The notes beneath the pieces are model-generated. The model was not told the origin of the DNA. It saw only the letters and a program-made list of their open reading frames with translations, and ran no database searches. A stretch of DNA of 54,516 nt from Bacillota bacterium (GTDB taxonomy: Bacteria > Bacillota > Limnochordia > Darwinibacteriales > Darwinibacteriaceae): positions 1 through 54,516 of the forward strand of contig DUPN01000079.1 of NCBI GenBank assembly GCA_012838305.1, written 5' to 3'. Positions 32,536 to 41,633 of this stretch are shown here, one piece after another (position 1 is the stretch's first letter; each line of letters starts with the position of its first letter). Both the position numbers and the translations under genes were made by a program.

Positions 32536-32826
32536 CTATCCCGAAGTCACTTCGGACGCATTCTTTCCTGCGGCACCGACAATCTTTCGAATACTGTCGT
32601 AGCTTAGGTGATAGCGTTCCATTAAGGAATATATGCTTTCCCCTTTGGCTCGCCGACGCACGATCTCCAAATTGCGCTTTTGAATCTGATGTCTCGTCCC
32701 GCTGAGCTCACCCCACCTTAGCCTCTCTTCGGGTCGCTTGGGAATATAGAGCTCCACCCCCTGCACATACTCTTGAATAGCTTCAAGCAGGGTTTCTGGC
32801 AGCACATCTTCGGCTTTAATATACAT
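32536..32826 (-). CDS. CD3324-family small helix-turn-helix protein
   Basis: The 96-residue protein begins MYIKAEDVLPETLLEAIQEY and VQGVELYIPKRPEERLRWGE, then GTRHQIQKRNLEIVRRRAKG and SIYSLMERYHLSYDSIRKIV. This matches the CD3324 family of Firmicutes, in which the last segment is a helix-turn-helix and the first part is a conserved YIxxxxxLPxxLLxxIQxYVxGxxxYIP region. It is probably a small DNA-binding regulator; no target is known to me. A perfect inverted repeat directly before its start may be an autoregulatory site. Confidence 0.82.
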   Translation of the reverse strand: MYIKAEDVLPETLLEAIQEYVQGVELYIPKRPEERLRWGELSGTRHQIQKRNLEIVRRRAKGESIYSLMERYHLSYDSIRKIVGAAGKNASEVTSG

Positions 32827-32867
32827 AAGGCCAACGTCCCCCTTTTTTGATACTGGGCGTTGGCCTT
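32827..32867. promoter_or_regulatory. 10-bp inverted repeat before the HTH gene
   Basis: AAGGCCAACG (32827-32836) and CGTTGGCCTT (32858-32867) are perfect complements 21 bases apart. One arm touches the ATG of the HTH gene and the ribosome-binding site GGGGGA lies in the loop. It could be an operator for that protein or an RNA hairpin affecting its translation. Confidence 0.5.
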
Positions 32868-32898
32868 TTCATGACAAAGCAAGATCAAGAAGGGAATC

Positions 32899-32967
32899 TC
32901 AATCCCCAAGATCAGGCAGACCAACGCCCATGGTTTGAAGCGCACGGATATTGAGAATTTTAATCAC
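32899..32967 (-). CDS. Possible 22-residue small ORF
   Basis: GTG at 32967 is preceded at 7-8 bases by GGGAGG and by a plausible promoter. It codes for a short amphipathic peptide beginning IKILNIRALQTMG and ending VGLPDLGD, with a TGA at 32899-32901. There is no homologue I recognise. It precedes the HTH gene by 72 bases and could be a leader peptide, a secreted signal, or not translated. An overlapping frame beginning GTG 32945 has no ribosome-binding site. Confidence 0.3.
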   Translation of the reverse strand: MIKILNIRALQTMGVGLPDLGD

Positions 32968-33000
32968 TTGGCCCACCTCCCTTTCGTTTGATCTGCCCCT

Positions 33001-33029
33001 AGGATACACCAAAAAGCTGTTGGGAGCAA
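33001..33029 (-). promoter_or_regulatory. Predicted promoter of the small ORF and HTH gene
   Basis: On the minus strand TTGCTC (33024-33029) is followed after 17 bases by TATCCT (33001-33006). Each hexamer matches consensus at 4 of 6 positions. Confidence 0.4.
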
Positions 33030-33040
33030 GGTAAATTCGT

Positions 33041-34045
33041 TTAGGAATTGTTCTTTCCGGTCTGCTGCTCAAAACGCCAAGCGTCCCGAGCCATTTCCGT
33101 TAAGTCCCTTTTCGCAGTCCAGCCAAGCTGTTCACGGGCTTTACGTACATCTGCATAACATTCAGCAATATCGCCTGCTCGCCTAGCTGTGATGGTATAG
33201 GGGATCTTCAGGTTATTGGCCTTTTCAAAGGCTTCCACCAGCTCGAGAACGGATGTCCCCTTGCCCGTGCCCAGATTGTAGATGGACACCCCTGGCTCAG
33301 CCCGCTCTAAGGCCAGCACATGTCCTTCTGCCAAGTCAACAACGTGAATGTAGTCCCTAACCCCAGTACCATCGGGAGTGGGATAGTCGTTTCCGAAGAC
33401 CTGGAGTTCTCCTAAAACCCCTTTAGCCACCTGGGTAAGATAGGGCATCAGATTATTGGGCACTCCTTGCGGCGCTTCGCCAATTAGACCGCTTTCATGG
33501 GCGCCTACGGGATTGAAGTAACGCAGCAAGGTCACGGCGAGCTGTGGGTTGACCTCTGCCACATCAGTAAGCATCCTCTCGCAGATCGCCTTGGTTTCTC
33601 CATAGGGATTGGTTCGGTGCCCTAATTCCATGGTTTCGACAAAAGGCACCTGATTCTCGCCATACACTGTGGCGGAAGAACTGAACACAAAGCGATCGAC
33701 TCCATGTTTGAGACAATTGTCCAAGACCACCATGGTGCTGAGGAGATTGTTGCGGTAATAGGCCAAAGGTACTTGCACCGACTCCCCTACCGCCTTTAGT
33801 CCCGCAAAATGGATAACACCCTCGGGTTGATGCGTGGAAAATATGAGATCCACGGCCAGATCACTGGTGGCATCCGCTTCATAAAAGAGAGGCCTCTCCC
33901 CGGTGATCTGGGCTATTCGTTCGATAACCTCCCTGTGACTATTGACCAAATTATCTACAATGATGACCTCGTGTCCGCCGTTTAGAAGCTCGACACAAGT
34001 ATGACTGCCAATATAACCTGCCCCGCCCGTCACTACGATCCGCAT
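33041..34045 (-). CDS. galE: UDP-glucose 4-epimerase
   Basis: The 334-residue enzyme interconverts UDP-glucose and UDP-galactose. VVTGGAGYIGSHTCVELL binds NAD, VFSSSATVYG supplies the catalytic Ser/Thr, NPYGETKAICE gives the Tyr-x-x-x-Lys pair, and LLRYFNPVGAHESGLIGE and NLGTGKG complete the GalE pattern. The length is standard. It has no Leloir partner genes here, but the alpha-galactosidase operon 2 kb away would deliver galactose. Confidence 0.96.
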   Translation of the reverse strand: MRIVVTGGAGYIGSHTCVELLNGGHEVIIVDNLVNSHREVIERIAQITGERPLFYEADATSDLAVDLIFSTHQPEGVIHFAGLKAVGESVQVPLAYYRNNLLSTMVVLDNCLKHGVDRFVFSSSATVYGENQVPFVETMELGHRTNPYGETKAICERMLTDVAEVNPQLAVTLLRYFNPVGAHESGLIGEAPQGVPNNLMPYLTQVAKGVLGELQVFGNDYPTPDGTGVRDYIHVVDLAEGHVLALERAEPGVSIYNLGTGKGTSVLELVEAFEKANNLKIPYTITARRAGDIAECYADVRKAREQLGWTAKRDLTEMARDAWRFEQQTGKNNS

Positions 34046-34069
34046 GTTTTCTCACCCCATACCTTTCCA

Positions 34070-34705
34070 TCACTCCGCCAACGCCCGGAGTCGTCTCTGA
34101 ATTTCGCTGTGATCATATCTAAAAGCCTGTTGCTTCGCCCAAGTACAGGCAAGGGCGTGGTCTGGGTGTTCGGGATCTCGATAGGCATCCAGAAACTCCC
34201 GAAACCCAGCTAGGCCCCTCATACTATCGTGGGGAGCAGCCTCTTCTCCTGCGAGCAGGGTGGGATAGGCTAAAGCATAATTCTCCACAATTTGCTCCAA
34301 TGTGACTGTAATCTCCCATCTATGGCGTAGGTCATAGACATAGTGCAGTAGGCCCTCTTCTAGCAGGTACTCGTCAACTGCAGTCTGCTCTGGGCTGCGC
34401 ACCACGGTACGCATTTGCTCCAGCTGAAGCCGGGCAAAGGATGTCCCCAGAGCTGTGAGGGTTTGTTCTATCTGCTCTTGATTCTCCCTGTATTCCTGGT
34501 AGACCTGGTGAGCCTGATTATCATTGGTTACTCTCAATTGATGCCCTGGGAGAGAAAACATGTACAAATGGCAGTCAGAAAAACTGAGGCTATTCTGTAT
34601 CACCTGATGAAGCCGGGCAAAAGTTGCGCCTTCCGGCAAAATCACTTTCCGCCAAACCAGCGGACTTGACTGGTCCAACTCAATCCTAACCTGATACGCT
34701 TTCAT
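34070..34705 (-). CDS. Plasmid pRiA4b ORF-3-like family protein
   Basis: The 211-residue protein begins with the signature of the pRiA4b ORF-3 family: AYQVRIELDQSSPLVWRKVI, LPEGATFARLHQVIQ, and later a YDLRHRWEITVTLEQIV strand and GGV-like cleft (here GLAGFREFLDAYRDPEHPDHA). The fold is seen in many bacteria and some mobile elements, without a proven function. In this copy a central insertion of about 50 residues (QEYRENQEQIEQTLTALG and following) separates the two conserved parts. GGAGG lies 5 bases before ATG 34705. It diverges from exoA. Confidence 0.78.
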   Translation of the reverse strand: MKAYQVRIELDQSSPLVWRKVILPEGATFARLHQVIQNSLSFSDCHLYMFSLPGHQLRVTNDNQAHQVYQEYRENQEQIEQTLTALGTSFARLQLEQMRTVVRSPEQTAVDEYLLEEGLLHYVYDLRHRWEITVTLEQIVENYALAYPTLLAGEEAAPHDSMRGLAGFREFLDAYRDPEHPDHALACTWAKQQAFRYDHSEIQRRLRALAE

Positions 34706-34812
34706 CCTGGCCTCCAAATGTGGATTCCCCCTTTTTGGCCTCCCCAGCCAGATCTCCCCCAGCAGGAATGGCGGGTCCTGGTAGAGAACTTGACGAAAGA
34801 AGGAGGTTTGCA

Positions 34813-35568
34813 ATGAAGCTAATTTCGTGGAATGTCAACGGACTAAGAGCTGTAATGAACAAGGGATACATGGATTTTTTCCAGGATATCGATGCTGACA
34901 TCTTCGCTGTACAAGAGACAAAAATGCAGGAAGGTCAGCTTGAGCTGGAGCTGGCGGGCTATGAACAGTATTGGAATAGTGCCCAAAAGAAAGGTTACTC
35001 TGGAACTGCCATCTTTACGAAACATAAACCCCGGGCGGTCCTGTACGGATTAGATATGGAAGAACATGACCAAGAAGGGCGCCTGATCACACTGGAGTTC
35101 GACTCATTTTTCCTAAGCAACGTCTATACCCCCAATTCCCAAAGGGGCCTAGCTCGCCTAGACTACCGCATGAAATGGGATGACGCCTTCCGCCAATTCG
35201 TATCCGATCTGAGCGGCCAAAAGCCTGTGATCATCTGCGGCGATCTAAATGTGGCCCACACGGAAATTGACCTGAAAAACCCAGCCACCAACAGAAAAAA
35301 CGCGGGTTTCACCGATGAAGAAAGGGCCAAGTTCTCCGAGCTGTTGGAGTCCGGCTTTATTGATACCTACCGCCACTTTTATCCCGATAAAACAGATGCT
35401 TACACCTGGTGGTCGTATTTTTCCAACGCCAGAGCACGGAATATTGGGTGGAGGATCGATTACTTTTTGGTGTCAGAAGCCCTGGAGGGAAAACTGACGG
35501 AGGCGCGCATTCATGATCAAGTATTGGGAAGTGATCACTGCCCGGTGGAGCTGGAGATCGAGTGCTAG
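34813..35568 (+). CDS. exoA: Exodeoxyribonuclease III
   Basis: The 251-residue enzyme is an AP endonuclease and 3'-5' exonuclease of base-excision repair. KLISWNVNGLRAV, IFAVQETKMQ (metal-binding Glu), GYSGTAIFTKHKP, VYTPNS, ICGDLNVAHTEIDL (catalytic Asp and Asn), DTYRHFYPD, RIDYFLVS and GSDHCPVELE (catalytic Asp-His) cover all family motifs. AGGAGG lies before ATG 34813; the longer frame to 34720 crosses the divergent gene leader. It overlaps the convergent HD gene by 4 bases. Confidence 0.96.
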   Translation: MKLISWNVNGLRAVMNKGYMDFFQDIDADIFAVQETKMQEGQLELELAGYEQYWNSAQKKGYSGTAIFTKHKPRAVLYGLDMEEHDQEGRLITLEFDSFFLSNVYTPNSQRGLARLDYRMKWDDAFRQFVSDLSGQKPVIICGDLNVAHTEIDLKNPATNRKNAGFTDEERAKFSELLESGFIDTYRHFYPDKTDAYTWWSYFSNARARNIGWRIDYFLVSEALEGKLTEARIHDQVLGSDHCPVELEIEC

Positions 35569-36155
35569 GAGGGTGCTGCACCGTTAGAATGATAAAGGGC
35601 ATGGAGCCTTTTTAGCTCGGCAAAGTTCTCCTGCAGTATCGTCACCTGGCGACAAATCGGGTGTTTCTGATCGTGAATCTGTTCAGGGAAGTTGGTTCGG
35701 GTCAACTCGAGCATCACTTCGGTCTCGCCATGGTACTTACGGAAGATCTCGCCTGCTCTCGCCGAAAATCCCTGCTCTTTTTGGACCCATTCGCAGAGGT
35801 CTCTTAGATTGGCGATGCGATCGGCCAGCTTTAAAATGGCTCCGTCTTCTTCCGCAAAAAGATTGTGCAGGTAGTCATCTTCCTCGCCTTCCTTCCGCGT
35901 GATCAGATCCAAAAGCCTGACCTCTTTCGCTCCCAATCCCACCATGGACTTCACCCGTTCCAGCGTATACCCATCTTTGGCGTAATCCTCCACCACATCG
36001 TGGAGGATAGCCACATTGAGTAGCCGAAGAATCCGGATATTGTCCTCCTGCAAATCCAGAAAGCAAAAGTCAACCACGTCCCTGGGATGTTCTACACTGT
36101 ATTTGTCCAAGCCTTCCCGGCGTGTTGTGCCATAGAGTTTCTCCACCAGATCCAT
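35565..36155 (-). CDS. HD-domain phosphohydrolase, SpoT/MESH1-like
   Basis: The 196-residue protein has a short HD domain: YSVEHPRDVVDFC gives the first His, AILHDVVEDY the HD pair followed by Glu-Asp, and GAILKLADRIANLRDL the last Asp. The order is that of the (p)ppGpp hydrolase domain (SpoT, MESH1), but typical RelA/SpoT neighbours such as the synthetase domain are absent, so it is either a small alarmone hydrolase or another nucleotide hydrolase. I take ATG 36155; GTG 36173 is possible, with a weak site. It is convergent with exoA. Confidence 0.7.
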   Translation of the reverse strand: MDLVEKLYGTTRREGLDKYSVEHPRDVVDFCFLDLQEDNIRILRLLNVAILHDVVEDYAKDGYTLERVKSMVGLGAKEVRLLDLITRKEGEEDDYLHNLFAEEDGAILKLADRIANLRDLCEWVQKEQGFSARAGEIFRKYHGETEVMLELTRTNFPEQIHDQKHPICRQVTILQENFAELKRLHALYHSNGAAPS

Positions 36156-36269
36156 GGCGTTGGTCTTACTCACAAGAATCCACAGCTCCCTTCCACATCT
36201 AGGTCCGCGACAATCCACTCGTTCACTTCGCTAGCTCGCCTGCAGTCCCTCCCCCAAATTCGGGGAAAA

Positions 36270-37643
36270 TCAGCCCAGTCTCAAATCTCCCCGCTGCTGC
36301 AGATCCTCCAGCATTTGCCGGTACATGGCCGGATCAATCCTATACTTGTAGCGGTAAATCAGATACCCTGCCACAATAAAGACCAAGGGCAGTATCAGCA
36401 TGGCCGATTTCATCAGCCACAGTCCCTGTGCCGTTACGTCCGCAGGGGTCAGTGCATCATTGATGCCGGAGACGATGACCGTAGCTCCCACTATCCCGCT
36501 GGCGATGGCTCCCCCCATTTTGTTAATGAAAGGCTGCAGCGAAAAGGTAACACTCTCATTGCGTTTACCAAGTTTCCATTGGCCATACTCCACGGTGTCG
36601 GCCAAGAACATTAACATCAGAATCTGGATAAAAGCCTGTCCTAAGAACATCAAGATACCTGCCGTGCCGATAAAGAGCATATTCATGGGCGAAAAGAAGA
36701 AGATGAGGTAACCTAGCACCACCAAAGCCGTCGCCGCGCTATAAAGGGACTTGCGGCTAAAGGCTTTACTAAAGAGGGGAAAGACCGCCAGAGCGCCGAT
36801 TTGCGACACCCCCAAGATGACAGCAAAGATGGAGTACATGCCCTCATCTCCATAGGCATATTTGAAGAAATAAAGACCAAAACTTGTGGTGGTAACATAG
36901 CCGATCATAAAAAGCGACATGCTGATGGCGGTAAACAGCAGCTGATCGTTATCCACAATGGCCCGCAACATGCCCTTCAGCGTAGTTGGGGTTTCCTGTT
37001 TAAAGGCATCCCTCTTCTCCTTTACCCCGAAGACAGTAATGGCCTGGCCAACCCACATGATGGCCACCAAGGCCATGGTAAACACTGTATAACCACGGGT
37101 CATACTCCCCAGGCGATTACCCAGGGCAGTGGTTAAAGGAACAAGGCCAGCCACAACCGTAAACAGCCCGATGTTAGCACAGATCTTAGCAAACGACCCA
37201 ATCTTCTCCCGCTCTTTTTGATCCATACTCAGAGCAGGCAGCATAGACCAGTAAGAGATATCATTGGTGGTGAAGGCCATGCCCCACAACAGATACAGTA
37301 AGCCGAAGACCACCACAAAGGCGGTTCCCGTGAGACCGAAGTCTGTGAACAGGAGCACCGTGATCATGCCCGAAGCGAGGGCCCCAAAGGAAATCCAGGG
37401 CTTGAACTTGCCGTACTTCGTCTTGGTGTTATCCACAATCACACCCATAACCGGATCGTTTAGGGCGTCAAAAATGCGAGAGAGCATGATGATTCCGTTG
37501 ATCCACCACAGGATGGCGCTGGGTGTCCCTAAGATGTCCGTAAGGTAGAAAATCAGATACATGCTGACCATGGTGTACACCATGTCCCGCCCAACCGTTC
37601 CCAAACCAAAAGCGTAGATGTTGCGTTTCGTTGTCGTTTCCAT
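36270..37643 (-). CDS. GPH-family sugar:cation symporter (MelB-like)
   Basis: The 457-residue protein has 12 hydrophobic helices. YAFGLGTVGRDMVYTMVSMY, DALNDPVMGVIVDNTKTKYG and FKPWISFGA near the first cytoplasmic loop are the glycoside-pentoside-hexuronide signatures; in MelB the Asp residues of these first helices bind sodium. It would import a galactoside or glucoside with H+ or Na+. It is the last gene of the operon GH13-GH36-symporter, with only 10 bases after the galactosidase stop. GGAGG lies before ATG 37643. Confidence 0.9.
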   Translation of the reverse strand: METTTKRNIYAFGLGTVGRDMVYTMVSMYLIFYLTDILGTPSAILWWINGIIMLSRIFDALNDPVMGVIVDNTKTKYGKFKPWISFGALASGMITVLLFTDFGLTGTAFVVVFGLLYLLWGMAFTTNDISYWSMLPALSMDQKEREKIGSFAKICANIGLFTVVAGLVPLTTALGNRLGSMTRGYTVFTMALVAIMWVGQAITVFGVKEKRDAFKQETPTTLKGMLRAIVDNDQLLFTAISMSLFMIGYVTTTSFGLYFFKYAYGDEGMYSIFAVILGVSQIGALAVFPLFSKAFSRKSLYSAATALVVLGYLIFFFSPMNMLFIGTAGILMFLGQAFIQILMLMFLADTVEYGQWKLGKRNESVTFSLQPFINKMGGAIASGIVGATVIVSGINDALTPADVTAQGLWLMKSAMLILPLVFIVAGYLIYRYKYRIDPAMYRQMLEDLQQRGDLRLG

Positions 37644-37653
37644 GAGATTCCTC

Positions 37654-39987
37654 CTAGCTGATCGTTTCGAACAGATAGAGACTGGAGCCATAATCCCCCA
37701 AGAGCCGGATCTGGGGATTGTAGTGACTGCCTACGAATTGGTTGTTGAGTTTGACTCCAACCATCAACGCATCGCCATAGGCTTCGTAGCTTTCCACGCA
37801 ATCGGTAAGGGCGTAGAATCTGTTGGCATTACGCAGGATAAACCCTTCGGGATGGAGTGTCCAGGGCATAATATGTTTGAGCAAGCCTCCAAAACGCTGA
37901 AGGAATAGGCGCTGGGGCCTCGTGCTCAGACTGTAGCGGGCATGGGGATCGACAGCGGTCAGGGGCAATCGATCGTATCCTTCACTAGCGCTGGACAAGG
38001 TTTGAAAGAAGCCCGCAATCCCCCTGCGACCGTCTCGAGACAGGACCTGCCAATGGACTTTGTTCGGCTTGATGGCCCGGTGGCGAAAGAAGCGGCCATA
38101 CTGAAAGAGGGAGCGCTGGGCTTTGTAGAATTCAATTTGTCCCCGAATCTCCTTTTTTTCCATTGGCGTGAGGTATTTCAAGTCCAGTTCGTAGCCTAAA
38201 CACCCGAAGGCGGATACATTAAAACGAGTGGAAAGGGGAGTGTTGCGCAGCGTCTGTTGGTGAGGCGCCTCGGACACATGGCAGCCTTGGGTGGACAAGG
38301 GGTACAGGTGGGACAGACCGCCTTGGATCTTCAACCGTTCGATGGGGTCTGTATTGTCGGAAACCCAGATCTGCGGCGAATAGCAGAGCATCCCCAAATC
38401 AAAACGATTGCCCCCAGAAGAGCAGCTTTCCAGCAAAATGTGAGGTCGCGGCCTGAAAATTCTGGCCAAGATATCGTAGAGCCCTAGGATATAACGGTGG
38501 TGAAACTCGCCCTGGTTGCTCAGTTGGGGTGAATACGCATCGGCAATATGACGGTTCATATCCCATTTTACATAGGAAATATCCACTTCATCCAAGATCT
38601 CCCCTACCGACGAGACAATATAGTCCCGCACCTGAGGATTGCATAGATCCAAGACAAGTTGATTACGGCCCAGGACTGCCTCTTTCCCGGGGGTTCTTAC
38701 GGCATAGTCCGGGTGCCGGCGATAGAGAACACTATCGGGATTCACCATTTCCGGCTCAAACCAAAGGCCGAAATCGAGCCCTATCTTCTTGATCCTCTTC
38801 GCCAGGCCGCCCAATCCAGAGGGGAGCTTCTTGCGATTTACAGAGTAGTCTCCTAGCCCGACATGATCGCTGTTCCTCGCGCCAAACCAGCCATCATCGA
38901 GGACAAAAAGCTCCACACCTAGTTTTTTGGCCGCCTTGGCTAGCTTCAAGAGCTTGCGTTGATTGAACTGGAAGAAATAAGCTTCCCAACTGTTGATCAA
39001 AACCGGCCTCTCTTTGTTCTTCCACTCCCCGCGCACAATATGGTTATTGATGAAGTCATGGAAATTATGACTAAGCCCATTAAATCCTTGCGAACTAAAG
39101 GTCATAATGGCCTCAGGTGTCTCAAAAGAATCCCCCTGGTGCAATTCCCATTCAAAGCAATGGGGATTTACGCCCAGCTGCACCCGGAGCAGGTCGTGAC
39201 TACTGAGCTCAACTGCGCCATAGTGATTCCCGCTATACACTAAATTGAACCCATAAACCCAACCATGATCATCCTGGGCACCCTTTTCCGCCAGCAGCAA
39301 TCCGGGATTATGCCGATTACTGCTGGAACCTGTGGTGGAGGAGTTGATATACAGACCATAGTGGATGGGCCTGGAGTGGAGATGGCTCTCCCTAATCCAG
39401 CCTCCATCTAGGGTCAGGAATTGGAAGTCTCTGTTCGGAAGGTCCACCATCATGCTCATTATGCGCCGGATGGTGAGGCTGTGGTCACTTTGGTTTTTCA
39501 AAACAGCGCGTCGCGTAATCACATTATCTTGCTCGAAGACGGTGTAGTACAATAAGAGCAGCGCTTGATTGGATGCATCCAGTAGGGTAATCTCCAGGGT
39601 CTGGCACTCCGCCTCTTCCCCGTATGCCGAAGGAAGCTGTTCCATGGGCAGAAAACCAGGCAAGATGCGATGACCCTGGTATAGAAAATCCGACGTAAAG
39701 GTACCATCGGGCATCTTCGCTTCCAAAGGAGCGTGGCGATAATCGCCGCGGCCAATTCCCGACCACTCCAGTGGTATTTGGTCTAGACAATAGTTGGGAT
39801 CCGACGGATTATAGGTAATACTTGAGCCAATTTGAGCAATGCGCTTCAGGGCCAGACCTTCAGCGGACTGCAGCTCCAGCCTGGGACCATAGTGAATGTG
39901 CTCCAGGTGCCCGAATTTGCTGACCCGAAACCAATAGCTCGTATCGCAAGTCGTCAGGCGAAAGAGATGATCTGCAAACTCAATCAT
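37654..39987 (-). CDS. Alpha-galactosidase, GH36
   Basis: The 777-residue protein matches the bacterial GH36 pattern: an N-terminal beta-supersandwich, then the barrel with INSWEAYFFQFN, FVLDDGWFGARN, GLDFGLWFEPEMVNPDS, and the nucleophile in SYVKWDMNRHI (first Asp of KWD). The acid/base is in IWVSDNTDPIERL, where SDNTD has the Asp, and LLESCSSGGNRFD is the substrate loop. It removes terminal alpha-galactose from melibiose or raffinose. It is cytoplasmic (no signal). It is co-transcribed with the alpha-glucosidase, whose stop lies 3 bases upstream of its ATG. Confidence 0.96.
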   Translation of the reverse strand: MIEFADHLFRLTTCDTSYWFRVSKFGHLEHIHYGPRLELQSAEGLALKRIAQIGSSITYNPSDPNYCLDQIPLEWSGIGRGDYRHAPLEAKMPDGTFTSDFLYQGHRILPGFLPMEQLPSAYGEEAECQTLEITLLDASNQALLLLYYTVFEQDNVITRRAVLKNQSDHSLTIRRIMSMMVDLPNRDFQFLTLDGGWIRESHLHSRPIHYGLYINSSTTGSSSNRHNPGLLLAEKGAQDDHGWVYGFNLVYSGNHYGAVELSSHDLLRVQLGVNPHCFEWELHQGDSFETPEAIMTFSSQGFNGLSHNFHDFINNHIVRGEWKNKERPVLINSWEAYFFQFNQRKLLKLAKAAKKLGVELFVLDDGWFGARNSDHVGLGDYSVNRKKLPSGLGGLAKRIKKIGLDFGLWFEPEMVNPDSVLYRRHPDYAVRTPGKEAVLGRNQLVLDLCNPQVRDYIVSSVGEILDEVDISYVKWDMNRHIADAYSPQLSNQGEFHHRYILGLYDILARIFRPRPHILLESCSSGGNRFDLGMLCYSPQIWVSDNTDPIERLKIQGGLSHLYPLSTQGCHVSEAPHQQTLRNTPLSTRFNVSAFGCLGYELDLKYLTPMEKKEIRGQIEFYKAQRSLFQYGRFFRHRAIKPNKVHWQVLSRDGRRGIAGFFQTLSSASEGYDRLPLTAVDPHARYSLSTRPQRLFLQRFGGLLKHIMPWTLHPEGFILRNANRFYALTDCVESYEAYGDALMVGVKLNNQFVGSHYNPQIRLLGDYGSSLYLFETIS

Positions 39988-39990
39988 GAC

Positions 39991-41607
39991 CTAGGCCTCC
40001 TTCACAATAACGGCCTCATAGGGTCTTAACCTACCATCGTACCCTTGTCGTTCATAATTCGATAGCAGCAAGACTGCTCCTTCCCACGGAGCTCGTTTCT
40101 CCGTGAGGGAGAAATTGAGGAGAATCACCAAGGACGCCCCATCCAAACTGCGGCGATAAATAAAGAGGTCTTTGCTGATCTTGAGGGTTTCAAAACTGCC
40201 CGCCTTCAGGATGTCATTTGTCTGTCTCAAGGCGATCATTTTCTTGTACATGCTGCGAATGGATGTGGGGTCACTTATTTGCGCTTCCATATTGATTTTT
40301 TCATAGTTTTTGTTGACGCCAAGCCAGGGTCGGCCGGTGGTAAAGCCAGCGTTAGGGCCGGAGTTCCATTGTAGCGGGGTACGGGCGTTATCCCTTGAAG
40401 TGGCTTTGATCATCCTCCAACGCAGGGCTGGGGGAAATCCTAAGCGTTTTGCTATCCCATAAATGTTGTGGGACTCAACGTCCGCCAGTTGATCCATGCT
40501 TGTAAAATCAAAGTTGGTCATGCCAATCTCTTGTCCTTGATAAATAAAGGGGGTGCCTCGCAGGCTGAGAAGCATGATACAGAGAAGCTTAGCGGACTTG
40601 TCCCAATAGACTCCATCATCGCCAAAGCGGGATACAGACCGGGGCTGATCGTGATTTTCAAAATAGTTGGCATTCCAGGGCAGTACATTCTGCCAGTGAC
40701 TGATCGTTTTGGCGAAGCGACCGGCATGGAATTTCCGTTTGAACCACTTCACAATGTATTGATCCGTCTCCATATGCGCAAAGGAGAAGATCATGTCCAG
40801 CTCTTTCCTCTCCGGGGCCATCAAATCCAGCGCAGTTTGGGGAGTGACAAAGACGGTTTCTCCCACAGTGAAACAATCATAGTGGTCCAGAACCTCACGG
40901 CGCAGTGTACGCAGTATCTCATGGGTACCCTCCTGGGAGAGATAGTGCTCGCTGCCGGTGAGTATTAGGGCTCTCCTCCCGTCAGCCAAACTTGACTTGT
41001 ACAGGATGTTGATCACATCGCAGCGAAAACCGGCCACACCCTTACGGAGCCAGAAACGCATGATCTCCTTCACTTCCTGCAATACCCGGGGGTTTCTATA
41101 GTTCAGATCAGGCTGGTTCTTGGCAAAAAGATGCAGATAGTACTGACCGCTTTGTTCATGAAATTCCCAGGTTCCGCCTCCAAAAAAGCCCGTCCAGTTA
41201 TTCGGGGGTTTTCTACCCCTACCCGACTTCCAGATATAGTAGTCTCTGTAGGGGCTGTTCCTGTCCTGACTCTGCAAGAACCAAGGATGCTGATCCGAGG
41301 TATGATTGATCACGAAATCCATCACGATTCTAATGTCGCGTTTTTTTGCCTCCGCCAGCAGCTGATCCATGTCCTCCATTGTGCCTAGCTCAGGGTGGAT
41401 CCCTTGGTAGTCACTGATATCATAGCCAAAATCCACATTGGGCGAGGGGTAAACCGGGCTCAACCAGATGATCCCTACACCAAGGTCCTTAAGATTATCC
41501 AAGCGGGAGATGATCCCTTGCAGATCCCCAATTCCATCCCCGTTGGTATCTTGAAAACTACGGGGATAGATCTGATAGACCACCCGCTCCTGCCACCATT
41601 CGAGCAC
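39991..41607 (-). CDS. GH13 alpha-glucosidase (oligo-1,6-glucosidase type)
   Basis: The 538-residue protein begins WWQERVVYQIYPRSFQDTNG with DGIGDLQGIISRLD, and carries DFVINHTSDQHPWF (region I), GFRCDVINILY (nucleophile Asp, region II), FTVGETVFV (acid/base Glu, region III) and NYFENHDQPRSVSRFGDD (region IV). The Val after the region II strand and QxDLN (QPDLNYRNP) put it with the alpha-1,6/alpha-1,4 short-oligosaccharide glucosidases rather than amylases. It is the first gene of the symporter operon, cytoplasmic, and likely handles glucosides that enter with galactosides. Confidence 0.94.
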   Translation of the reverse strand: MLEWWQERVVYQIYPRSFQDTNGDGIGDLQGIISRLDNLKDLGVGIIWLSPVYPSPNVDFGYDISDYQGIHPELGTMEDMDQLLAEAKKRDIRIVMDFVINHTSDQHPWFLQSQDRNSPYRDYYIWKSGRGRKPPNNWTGFFGGGTWEFHEQSGQYYLHLFAKNQPDLNYRNPRVLQEVKEIMRFWLRKGVAGFRCDVINILYKSSLADGRRALILTGSEHYLSQEGTHEILRTLRREVLDHYDCFTVGETVFVTPQTALDLMAPERKELDMIFSFAHMETDQYIVKWFKRKFHAGRFAKTISHWQNVLPWNANYFENHDQPRSVSRFGDDGVYWDKSAKLLCIMLLSLRGTPFIYQGQEIGMTNFDFTSMDQLADVESHNIYGIAKRLGFPPALRWRMIKATSRDNARTPLQWNSGPNAGFTTGRPWLGVNKNYEKINMEAQISDPTSIRSMYKKMIALRQTNDILKAGSFETLKISKDLFIYRRSLDGASLVILLNFSLTEKRAPWEGAVLLLSNYERQGYDGRLRPYEAVIVKEA

Positions 41608-41633
41608 CTTGCGTCCCCTCCTTCAGTCCATCC

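Noticed and set aside
32718-32945. 75-residue ORF with a hydrophobic start upstream of the HTH gene
   Set aside because: It lacks a ribosome-binding site, overlaps the HTH gene in another frame, and loses hydrophobic pattern after 30 residues.
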